Shown: one piece after another, positions 1 through 6,151 of the stretch
Layout of the letters: every line of letters starts with the position of its first letter
Numbering within the stretch: position 1 is the stretch's first letter
Program-made: the position numbers and the translations under genes
Source: Lachnospiraceae bacterium
GTDB taxonomy: Bacteria > Bacillota_A > Clostridia > Lachnospirales > Lachnospiraceae
Length of the DNA: 11,120 bases
Direction: 5' to 3'
Assembly (NCBI GenBank): GCA_017553665.1
Contig: JAFZKM010000206.1
Location: 1-11,120 of the forward strand
Notes under the pieces: generated by a model
Database searches by the model: none
Seen by the model: the letters and a program-made list of their open reading frames with translations, nothing else
What the model was told of the DNA's origin: nothing

Positions 1-237
1 ATTAAGGGTACCGGCTACGATGACAAATGCATCATCATCCGCCTTAAGGGCAACTGATTCCTCTACAACATGGTCCGCATAATCGCGGGAACCCTGCTGC
101 AGGCGGGCACTCACGCGATCGAGCCCTCACGTATGGCGCAGATCATCGAATCACGCGACAGAGGCCAGGCGGGACCCACATTGCCTCCGCAGGGGCTTAC
201 ACTGGTTCATATCGAATATCCCGAAGGCAGCCGATGA
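1..237 (+). pseudogene. truA: 3' end of tRNA pseudouridine synthase A, interrupted by an in-frame stop
   Basis: TruA isomerises uridines 38-40 of the tRNA anticodon arm. Frame 1 reads IKGTGYDDKCIIIRLKGN, then TGA at 55-57, then [17 protein letters not shown] and on to a second TGA at 235-237. The C-terminal half matches the Bacillota TruA ending, including [13 protein letters not shown], the DR-AGPT segment and [10 protein letters not shown]. The family normally reads [11 protein letters not shown], so the stop sits on the conserved glycine and one base change (GGA to TGA) explains it. A product ending there would lose about 60 residues of the core fold. The rest of the frame is undamaged, so the change is either very recent or a sequencing or assembly error. 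The 5' part lies outside the window. The identity is secure; whether the gene is truly broken is not. Confidence 0.85.
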
Positions 238-249
238 GGCGGCCTTTTT
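224..249 (+). terminator. Rho-independent terminator of truA
   Basis: The arms AAGGC-A-GCC (224-232) and GGC-G-GCCTT (238-246) pair around a GATGA loop, with a single A/G mismatch in the stem, and the run of T at 245-249 follows directly. The structure overlaps the truA stop codon. It separates truA from the TRAP cassette, which therefore needs its own promoter. Confidence 0.65.
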
Positions 250-263
250 CCATTTTGACGAAC

Positions 264-303
264 AATCGTAAAATTCTCCCACGAATCGTAATTATTTACG
301 ATT
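264..303 (+). promoter_or_regulatory. Candidate operator: three copies of AATCGTAA
   Basis: AATCGTAA occurs at 264-271 and 284-291, exactly 20 bp (two helical turns) apart, and its reverse complement TTACGATT occurs at 296-303. The last two form an inverted repeat with a 4-base spacer. Two direct half-sites on one helix face just upstream of a promoter with a poor -35 is the usual layout for an AraC-type activator. The AraC-type regulator at 5384-6151 is the obvious candidate ligand; that link is inference. Confidence 0.55.
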
Positions 304-330
304 TTTTAAATCCGATACCCCCAATATAAT
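303..330 (+). promoter_or_regulatory. Promoter of the TRAP operon
   Basis: A perfect -10 TATAAT lies at 325-330. The best -35 at a proper distance is TTTTTA (303-308, 16-bp spacer), a poor match that suggests dependence on an activator. The repeated AATCGTAA sites end where the -35 begins. The predicted start near 337 gives a leader of about 98 bases before dctP. Confidence 0.55.
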
Positions 331-386
331 TGAAAATGTAAAGAGGAACCGCCCGATGTACGGATATTCGGCAGCGGACGGTCAGA

Positions 387-404
387 CCGCGATAAGAATC
401 GCGG
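387..404 (+). other. Hairpin in the dctP 5' untranslated region
   Basis: CCGCGAT (387-393) and ATCGCGG (398-404) form a perfect 7-bp stem closed by an AAGA tetraloop, 16 bases before the GGAGGAGG ribosome binding site (421-428). It is GC-rich in an otherwise AT-rich leader. It may stabilise the transcript's 5' end; no known riboswitch class is recognised. Confidence 0.4.
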
Positions 405-434
405 ACATTATTGATCATTTGGAGGAGGTACATT

Positions 435-1436
435 ATGAAAAAACGTATTCTGGCAATCGTTCTGGCTGCGGTCCTGGCGCTCTCGTCACTCGCGGCGTGC
501 AGCAAGAAGGAGGAGGCAGGTCCCATCACTCTGGTTTATGCTGAGGTTAATCCCCAGGATACCATCGTTGGTCAGGTAGCGGCCGATTTCAAGGCAAAGG
601 TTGAAGAACTTTCCAAGGGACAGATCATCATCGACGTTCAGTACAGCGGTGTTCTCGGTTCCGAAAACGACGTGCTTGACGCAATGCTCGCAGGAGCAGG
701 CTCGGCAGACATTTCAAGAATCTCGGCTTTCGCGCTCAACTCTTATGGCGCAGAGAAGTCCGTTCTTCTTTCACTCCCTTACACATTTGAGTCAAGAGAG
801 CATTTCTGGAAATTCGCTATGAGCGATGTCGCGAACGAATTCCTTAATGAGTCATATGAAAAGAATCTCGGCGTAAAGGGCTTGTTCTACGGTGAGGAAG
901 GCTTCCGTCATTTCTTCACGAGAGACGCGATCAGCGGCATCGGCGATCTCGCAGGCATGAAGCTCCGTGTTTCGAACGATCCCGTTATGAACGGCCTTGT
1001 TAAGGGCCTTGGCGCTTCGCCCACAGTTGTTGCTTTCGGCGAGCTGTACTCCGCTCTTTCATCGGGCGTTGTTGACGGCGCTGAGCAGCCCATCGCTAAC
1101 TACAAGTCGAACTCGTTCCCCGAGGTTGCTAACAACATGATCCTTGACGGCCACACACTCGGCGCTATCGAGATCGTAGTTGCTACCCCTGTTTGGGATA
1201 AGCTCACAAAGGAGCAGCAGAACATTCTCCTTGAGGCAGGTAAGTACGCTCAGGAGAACAACAAGAAGAACTCACAGGCTAAGGAAGATGAAGTTCTTAA
1301 GGAACTCAAGGCAAACGGCTGCAATATCGTAGAGGTTACCGATCTTACACCCTGGCAGGATGCCGTTAAGGATGTGATCACCGAAAATACAAAGGGCCTC
1401 GAGGATCTGTACCAGAAGATTTTGTCCTTCAAATAA
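435..1436 (+). CDS. dctP: TRAP transporter solute-binding lipoprotein (DctP family)
   Basis: This is the extracytoplasmic binding subunit of a tripartite TRAP transporter. It captures an organic acid outside the membrane and hands it to the DctQM permease. The 333-residue product starts at ATG 435, seven bases after the strong ribosome binding site GGAGGAGG (421-428); an in-frame ATG at 411 lacks one. A lipoprotein signal runs MKKRILAIVLAAVLALSSLAAC, split here only by its lipobox L19-A20-A21-C22, so Cys22 would be lipidated and anchor the protein outside. Family hallmarks are GFRHFF (about 156-161), MKLRVSND with the carboxylate-binding Arg178, and FGELYSALSSGVVDGAEQP (about 201-219). The substrate cannot be read from sequence; dicarboxylates, uronates, sialic acid and keto acids are all known TRAP ligands. 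Codon use resembles the ribosomal genes, which fits high expression. It is first in the operon with dctQ and dctM. Confidence 0.93.
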   Translation: MKKRILAIVLAAVLALSSLAACSKKEEAGPITLVYAEVNPQDTIVGQVAADFKAKVEELSKGQIIIDVQYSGVLGSENDVLDAMLAGAGSADISRISAFALNSYGAEKSVLLSLPYTFESREHFWKFAMSDVANEFLNESYEKNLGVKGLFYGEEGFRHFFTRDAISGIGDLAGMKLRVSNDPVMNGLVKGLGASPTVVAFGELYSALSSGVVDGAEQPIANYKSNSFPEVANNMILDGHTLGAIEIVVATPVWDKLTKEQQNILLEAGKYAQENNKKNSQAKEDEVLKELKANGCNIVEVTDLTPWQDAVKDVITENTKGLEDLYQKILSFK

Positions 1437-1449
1437 TAGATGTTTGTCC

Positions 1450-1488
1450 TTTGAAGGCGCATGGATGCAGTATCTGTGCGCCTTCAAA
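1450..1488 (+). other. Intercistronic hairpin between dctP and dctQ
   Basis: TTTGAAGGCGCA (1450-1461) and TGCGCCTTCAAA (1477-1488) form a perfect 12-bp stem with a 15-base loop. No T-run follows, so it is not a good intrinsic terminator. The dctQ ribosome binding site GGAGG (1495-1499) starts 6 bases after the stem. Such stems after a binding-protein gene commonly protect the upstream mRNA from 3' exonucleases and so raise the ratio of binding protein to permease. A competing 8-bp pairing exists: CCTTCAAA at 1426-1433, just before the dctP stop, can also pair with 1450-1457. Confidence 0.7.
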
Positions 1489-1504
1489 CTTTATGGAGGT
1501 TTTT

Positions 1505-2044
1505 ATGAAGGGGTTTCTGACTTCTCTGGACAGACTCAAACAGGTCTATGACGCGGTGTACAAGGCAGTTCTGTTCATCTGCAAGATATTCCTTGTCGGG
1601 GATATCCTCATCACCTGCATGGCGGTTCTCGGACGCTTCGTTCCGTTCATTCCGGACCCGGCCTGGACCGAAGAGGTGGTTCTGACCTTAATGACTTACA
1701 TGGCGGTGCTTTCCGCGGCTCTCGCGATTCGCAAGGGCAGCCATATCCGCATGACTTCTTTTGACAAATACATCCCGAAAAAAGTGCTGAACGTACTCGA
1801 CCTCATCGCCGATATCGCGGTGCTGGCGCTCGGCGTCGTAATGCTGATCGTAGGCTGGAAATACGCGGTGGGCATCGGCGCGAAGGGCACTTATATCAGC
1901 ATGCCCTCGGTATCGAAGTTCTGGATGTATTTCCCGGTTCCGGTAGCGGGCTTCGCGATGATCATCTTCGAGCTTGAAGCCATTTACCGCCAGATAAATA
2001 AGATGACCGAAAACGAACCCAAGGCAAAGGAGGAAAAGGCATGA
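1505..2044 (+). CDS. dctQ: TRAP transporter small permease subunit (DctQ family)
   Basis: DctQ is the small four-helix membrane subunit that pairs with DctM and helps dock the binding protein. The 179-residue product has four hydrophobic segments at about residues 20-45, 55-76, 92-117 and 135-158. The family motif WTEEVVLTLMTYMAVLSAAL continues into AIRKGSHIRM, the W-x-E-E and R-x-x-H-I pattern typical of DctQ. The start at 1505 is chosen because GGAGG (1495-1499) lies 5 bases upstream; an in-frame ATG at 1451 would fall inside the intercistronic hairpin and has no ribosome binding site. The charged tail (ENEPKAKEEKA) is cytoplasmic. It overlaps dctM by 4 bases (ATGA), indicating translational coupling. 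Confidence 0.92.
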   Translation: MKGFLTSLDRLKQVYDAVYKAVLFICKIFLVGDILITCMAVLGRFVPFIPDPAWTEEVVLTLMTYMAVLSAALAIRKGSHIRMTSFDKYIPKKVLNVLDLIADIAVLALGVVMLIVGWKYAVGIGAKGTYISMPSVSKFWMYFPVPVAGFAMIIFELEAIYRQINKMTENEPKAKEEKA

Positions 2045-3336
2045 CAACAAATACTATCGCCATAATCATCCTTCTGGGCTCGTTCCTTGTAATGATCGCT
2101 CTCAGATTCCCGATCGCCTACGCGGTCGGTATTTCCTCGATCCTCTGCTTCCTCTATCGCGGCGTGCCGATCACGACCGTATGCCAGCAGATGGTAAAGG
2201 GCATCAACTCGTTCTCGCTGATGGCGGTTCCGTTCTTCATAACGATGGGCGTTCTGATGGGCACGGGCGGCATCTCCGAAAAACTGATAGATCTTGCCAA
2301 TGCGTTCGTAGGCTGGATGACGGGCGGAATGGCAATGGTAAATATCGTGGCGTCGTACTTCTTCGGCGGTATCTCGGGCTCAGCGGCCGCGGACACCGCG
2401 TCCCTCGGAAGCATCCTCATCCCGATGATGGTCGAGCAGGGCTATGACGACGATTTCTCGACCGCGGTAACGATCACCTCATCCTGCGAGGGACTTCTCG
2501 TTCCGCCGAGCCACAACATGGTAATCTACGCGATGGCAGCAGGCGGCGTATCCGTCGGAAGCCTGTTCCTCGCCGGCTATATCCCGGGCGCGATCCTCGC
2601 GATCTCGCTGATGGTGGGCTCGTTCATCATCTCGAAGAAGAGGCATTATCCCAAGGGCGACAAATTCTCGCTCATGGTGCTGCTCAAACAGCTTTTGAAG
2701 TCCTTCTGGGCACTCGCGGCGGTCATCATCGTTGTCGTAGGTGTTGTGGGCGGAATGTTCACGGCTACCGAATCCGCGGCTATCGCGGTAATCTACTCAC
2801 TGATAGTCAGCGTATTCATTTACAGGGGACTCACATGGAAGGGCGTCTGGAAGGCGCTCGAGCAGTGCGTTGACACACTTGCCATCGTGCTGATCCTGAT
2901 CTCGACATCCTGCGCGTTCGGCTACTGCCTGACCACGCTGCATGTTCCGGATCTCGCTGCAAAGGCGATCATCGGGATCACCGACAATAAAGTCATCATC
3001 GCTCTGCTGATGAACCTGATCCTGCTGCTCCTCGGATGCATCATGGACATGTCTCCGATCATCCTGATCGCGACACCCATCCTGCTCCCGATAGCGACTG
3101 CGATCGGCATCAACCCGATCCAGTTCGGCATCATCATGATCCTCAACTGCGGTATCGGACTTCTTACGCCTCCCGTAGGCGCGGTGCTGTTCATCGGCTC
3201 GGCAGTCGGCAAGGTAAAGATGGAGAGAGTCGTAAAGGCTACGCTCCCGTTCTATTTCTGCATGCTGATCGCGCTGATGCTGATCACGTTCATCCCGGAT
3301 CTTTGCATGTTCTTACCGAACCTGTTCATGAAATAA
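2041..3336 (+). CDS. dctM: TRAP transporter large permease subunit (DctM family)
   Basis: DctM is the ion-coupled channel-forming subunit of the TRAP transporter, a member of the ion transporter superfamily, which moves the bound solute inward using a cation gradient, usually Na+. At 431 residues it has normal family length and about 11-12 hydrophobic segments. Family signatures visible are FPIAYAVGIS near residue 23, PFFITMGVLMGTGGISEKL, FFGGISGSAAADTASLGSILIPMM, CEGLLVPPSHNMVIYA, GGMFTATESAAIAVIYSL, and GIGLLTPPVGAVLFIGSAVG near the C-terminus. The start is fixed by AAAGGAGG (2026-2033) and by the ATGA overlap with dctQ. Only 46 bases separate its stop from the next gene, so the downstream regulatory genes are probably partly co-transcribed. 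Confidence 0.95.
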   Translation: MTTNTIAIIILLGSFLVMIALRFPIAYAVGISSILCFLYRGVPITTVCQQMVKGINSFSLMAVPFFITMGVLMGTGGISEKLIDLANAFVGWMTGGMAMVNIVASYFFGGISGSAAADTASLGSILIPMMVEQGYDDDFSTAVTITSSCEGLLVPPSHNMVIYAMAAGGVSVGSLFLAGYIPGAILAISLMVGSFIISKKRHYPKGDKFSLMVLLKQLLKSFWALAAVIIVVVGVVGGMFTATESAAIAVIYSLIVSVFIYRGLTWKGVWKALEQCVDTLAIVLILISTSCAFGYCLTTLHVPDLAAKAIIGITDNKVIIALLMNLILLLLGCIMDMSPIILIATPILLPIATAIGINPIQFGIIMILNCGIGLLTPPVGAVLFIGSAVGKVKMERVVKATLPFYFCMLIALMLITFIPDLCMFLPNLFMK

Positions 3337-3353
3337 ATGATTTATGGTAAAAT
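3325..3353 (+). promoter_or_regulatory. Possible internal promoter for the regulatory genes
   Basis: An extended -10, TGGTAAAAT (3345-3353), stands 17 bp after a weak -35 TTCATG (3325-3330). The predicted start near 3360 would let the YcxB-like, kinase, regulator and second binding-protein genes be made at a basal level independent of the TRAP promoter. It overlaps the end of dctM and rests on a single motif match. Confidence 0.35.
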
Positions 3354-3382
3354 GGTTTTGTACGGATTGGAGACTGACATAT

Positions 3383-3850
3383 ATGGAGTACAGATTTCAG
3401 GTAAAGGCCACGGCTTTGGATTTTTTCAAAATGTCGATGAAAAAGACCTACAGGTCGCCTCTGGGCGTCTGCAATATCATCTTTTTCGCGGCGGCCGTCC
3501 TTTTGACCGTGAAGTTCTTTAAGACCGCCACGCCGCTCGCGCAGGCGTTCATGCTGCTCATGTGCCTTCTGATCCCCGCCGTACAGCCTCTCGGAGTCTA
3601 TCTCCGCGCTAAGGGATATGCTCTTGCGATACCGCAGGGGCTGACGCTCGAGGCCGGGCGTGACGGCATCCTCGTGGAAGCGGGTGAGCAGTCCGAGCGC
3701 ATAGGCTGGAGCAAGGTCAGCAAGGTCATCGACACCGGTGACTGCGTGGTCTTAAAGCTCGCCGGAGGCAGCGGGTATTTCCTGTTCAACAGGATACTCG
3801 GCGATAAAAGAGAATCGTTCATAAATTATGTGAACAGACAAATAGGATAA
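3383..3850 (+). CDS. YcxB-like small membrane protein of unknown function
   Basis: The 155-residue product starts at ATG 3383 (MEYRFQVKATALDFF), ten bases after GGAG (3369-3372). An earlier in-frame ATG at 3344 has no ribosome binding site and lies inside a possible promoter. Two adjacent transmembrane segments at about residues 32-45 and 52-73 form a hairpin. They are followed by a soluble domain resembling the YcxB-like C-terminal domain: a hydrophobic strand (GLTLEAGRDGILVEAG), the signature IGWSKVSKVIDTGDCVVLKL, then GYFLFNRILGDKRESFINYVNRQIG. Such domains look like small PH-like folds facing the cytoplasm; no biochemical function is established. Its place between dctM and the kinase suggests an accessory role in membrane sensing or transport, but this is only positional. 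Confidence 0.75.
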   Translation: MEYRFQVKATALDFFKMSMKKTYRSPLGVCNIIFFAAAVLLTVKFFKTATPLAQAFMLLMCLLIPAVQPLGVYLRAKGYALAIPQGLTLEAGRDGILVEAGEQSERIGWSKVSKVIDTGDCVVLKLAGGSGYFLFNRILGDKRESFINYVNRQIG

Positions 3851-3857
3851 TAAAGCA

Positions 3858-5387
3858 ATGACCAAAACCGCCGGAGAACATGCATGGAGCAGAATAATAA
3901 AGGCCGGGTGGAGCAAAAGATCTCTTAAAGAGAAAATCTCCGCCATGGTTTTTATTGTCTTCGCCATCATTCTTCTGACGGTTTTGCTTGATATCTGGAC
4001 CATAAAGATATCGCTCTGGGACTTCAGGTATTCGCTCCAGAGCAATGAGCTGGTCGGCACTATGGTCGAGGCCATAGAGCTCGAATCGGAGGGCTTCGGC
4101 GATTATACGAGAGGCGACATTTCCCGCGCCGAGCTCGATTCACTGATGGAAGATGCCGAAAAAGCCGTAAGCGGGCTTCAGAAGGATTACAACAGGATAG
4201 GAGAGGAGCGGCTCGCCTGGACGGAGAAGACCGAGCGCGCGTTCAGGATATATCGGCAGGAGTGCGCCGCTTTCTTCAGGATCGACCCGCTCGCGCCCGA
4301 ATTCATCGTGCAGCAGTACAAGCTGTTTCAGATGCAGGATTATCTCAAAAGCTACGGAAGCACTCTGATGTCGCTGACGAGCAAGGCGGTCAACGATTTC
4401 TACAAGCAGCGTTTCCCGTTCCTGTTCTTCTTCCCCGCGGTCATCCTGACCGTGGCGATAGCGATGATCACGGTCGTGGCCAAAACCTCGTCAGCCATGA
4501 GCAAAACGCTCGTCGAGCCGATCGAGAAGCTGGCCGACGCTTCGCGAAAGATCGCGGCGAATGACCTTGCGGTAGAGGATGTGGTCGTTGACAATAAAGA
4601 CGAGATCGGAGACCTCGTGCATGCCTTCAACAAAATGAAGTTCGCGACATCCGAATACATCAGGACTCTTGAGGAGAACAGAGTGGCGCTCGACAGGCTT
4701 CACGCCGAGGAGCTCGAAAAGATCGACGCCGAGAACCGGCTTGTGAAGATGCGATACAAGGTACTGAGGAACCAGATCAACCCGCATTTCCTCTTCAATA
4801 CGCTCTGCGTTATCAGCGGAATGGCAAAGCTTGAGGACGCCGCGACGACCGATAAGATGATCAATTCGCTGAGCTCGCTGCTGAGATATATCCTCAGGAC
4901 CGAGGAGAACGAGATCTGCCTTGAGCAGGAACTTGCGATGATCAGGGATTACATGTATCTTCAGGAGATGCGCTTCGGCGAGAGGATCAAATGCGTGATC
5001 GACTGCGACGAGTCATTGTACAGGATAAACGTACCGACCTTCGTACTCCAGCCGATCATTGAGAACAGCATCATCCACGGCCTTGCCAAGAAGGAAGAGG
5101 GCGGCTTTATACGGATACACGTGTTTACCGCATTGAACGAAAAAGAAGAGAAGATGCTGAGCGTTGTGGTTTCGGACACGGGCGTCGGCATCGGCCCGGA
5201 GAAGCTTGAACGGATACGCAGGGAGCTTTCCGATGAAGGCGTGGAGAGGAACACGATAGGTATCAGCAACATTTACGGCAGGCTCAGACTCCTTTATGAG
5301 AATGCCGGCTTTGACATAGACAGTATCGAGGGCGAGGGCACCGTGGTGAAGTTCACGATCCCCCTGCGCGGCGAAGGAGCGACATGA
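3858..5387 (+). CDS. LytS/YesM-family sensor histidine kinase
   Basis: This is a membrane sensor kinase of the His_kinase (LytS/YesM) class, likely to phosphorylate the adjacent regulator. The 509-residue protein has a short cytoplasmic start, TM1 (about 30-50), an external region of about 135 residues that looks all-helical (52-186), TM2 (about 188-207), a HAMP domain (about 210-265, with VEPIEKLADASRKIAAND), a coiled coil (265-300), and the kinase core. The H-box is RNQINPHFLFNTL with phospho-accepting His310. The N-box is LQPIIENSIIHGL (Asn403). ATP-lid motifs are SDTGVGIG (Asp440) and GISNIYGRLRLLY (468-480). No PAS, GAF or Cache motif is recognised, so ligand reading may depend on a partner such as the anchored binding protein downstream. 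The ribosome binding site is weak (AGGA 3844-3847). It overlaps the regulator gene by ATGA. Confidence 0.93.
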   Translation: MTKTAGEHAWSRIIKAGWSKRSLKEKISAMVFIVFAIILLTVLLDIWTIKISLWDFRYSLQSNELVGTMVEAIELESEGFGDYTRGDISRAELDSLMEDAEKAVSGLQKDYNRIGEERLAWTEKTERAFRIYRQECAAFFRIDPLAPEFIVQQYKLFQMQDYLKSYGSTLMSLTSKAVNDFYKQRFPFLFFFPAVILTVAIAMITVVAKTSSAMSKTLVEPIEKLADASRKIAANDLAVEDVVVDNKDEIGDLVHAFNKMKFATSEYIRTLEENRVALDRLHAEELEKIDAENRLVKMRYKVLRNQINPHFLFNTLCVISGMAKLEDAATTDKMINSLSSLLRYILRTEENEICLEQELAMIRDYMYLQEMRFGERIKCVIDCDESLYRINVPTFVLQPIIENSIIHGLAKKEEGGFIRIHVFTALNEKEEKMLSVVVSDTGVGIGPEKLERIRRELSDEGVERNTIGISNIYGRLRLLYENAGFDIDSIEGEGTVVKFTIPLRGEGAT

Positions 5388-6151
5388 TAAGGATCGTAGT
5401 GGCTGACGACGAGCCGATCGAGAAGGCAGTCGTCAAGAAAATACTTGAAGAGGCGTTCGGCGCGGACGTGGAGGTATACCCCGCCTGCAACGGCCGTGAA
5501 GCCGTGGACCTCTGGCGCGAGAAGAAATGCAATATCGCGGTGCTCGATATTTCGATGCCGGGCATCAACGGACTTGAGGCCGCCGAGATCATAAGGCGCG
5601 ACGACGAGGCCTGCGTGATAGTATTCCTTACCGCTTTCGATGAGTTTGACTATGCGCAGAAAGCGATCAGGGTGCGCGCGCTCGATTATCTCCTGAAGCC
5701 CGTCAGCGAGAATGAGCTGGTCGCGGTGCTCGAGGAAGCGATCAGGATCACCGAGAACGGCGGCAACGAAAAACGCAACCTGATCCCGCCCATCCCCGAC
5801 AAGGAGGAGCTTTCTTCGGTCAAACAGGCCGCGATAAAGAAACTGATCGCGGGTTTCATCGAAGAGAATTACGTACGAGACATTTCCCTGTCGGACGCGG
5901 CGAACGCGCTGCATTATTCCGAGCCTTATTTCTGCAAGATATTCAAGGACTGCTTCGGAAAGAGCTTTGTCCTGTATCTGACCGAGCTCCGCGTGGAGAA
6001 ATCGAAGGAGCTCTTAAACGACATCACGGTCAATGTAAAGGATATCTGCGCAAAGGTAGGTTTCAGGGATTCAAATTATTACACAAAGGTATTTAAGCGG
6101 ATGGAAGGCATGACTCCGACGGAGTACAGGATCATCCGGGGGATCATATGA
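5384..6151 (+). CDS. YesN-type response regulator with AraC DNA-binding domain
   Basis: This is the probable phosphorylation partner of the upstream kinase and activator of the TRAP promoter. The 255-residue protein has an N-terminal receiver domain (1-120) with acidic pocket D8/D9, phospho-acceptor D55 in AVLDISMPGINGLEA, T83 and K105 (DYLLKPVSE). The C-terminal AraC-type double helix-turn-helix (about 150-252) contains ISLSDAANALHYSEPYFCKIFKDCFG and the second-helix signature ICAKVGFRDSNYYTKVFKR followed by GMTPTEYR, each complete (given here in parts of normal family spacing). The start is set by the ATGA overlap with the kinase and by GAAGGAG (5373-5379). It lacks the extra linker domain found in the longest YesN proteins, so it is a minimal version. 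Its likely sites are the AATCGTAA repeats at 264-303, by inference. Confidence 0.93.
   Translation: MIRIVVADDEPIEKAVVKKILEEAFGADVEVYPACNGREAVDLWREKKCNIAVLDISMPGINGLEAAEIIRRDDEACVIVFLTAFDEFDYAQKAIRVRALDYLLKPVSENELVAVLEEAIRITENGGNEKRNLIPPIPDKEELSSVKQAAIKKLIAGFIEENYVRDISLSDAANALHYSEPYFCKIFKDCFGKSFVLYLTELRVEKSKELLNDITVNVKDICAKVGFRDSNYYTKVFKRMEGMTPTEYRIIRGII

Noticed and set aside
55..57. TGA read as glycine (alternative genetic code) or as selenocysteine in truA
   Set aside because: Several solid genes here end in TGA (dctQ, kinase, response regulator, DUF5688), so TGA is a stop. The position is a plain conserved glycine, and no selenocysteine insertion structure is evident.
1250..1487. Minus-strand reading frames over the end of dctP and the intercistronic hairpin
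   Set aside because: They are shadows of dctP and of the palindromic hairpin, with no ribosome binding site or recognisable product.
1450..1488. Rho-independent terminator after dctP
   Set aside because: The stem is strong but no T-run follows, and dctQ with its ribosome binding site starts immediately after. A stabilising or partial-attenuation hairpin fits better.
5294..5914. 206-residue minus-strand frame across the kinase-regulator junction
   Set aside because: It is antisense to two well-supported genes with intact motifs, and shows no family features or ribosome binding site.
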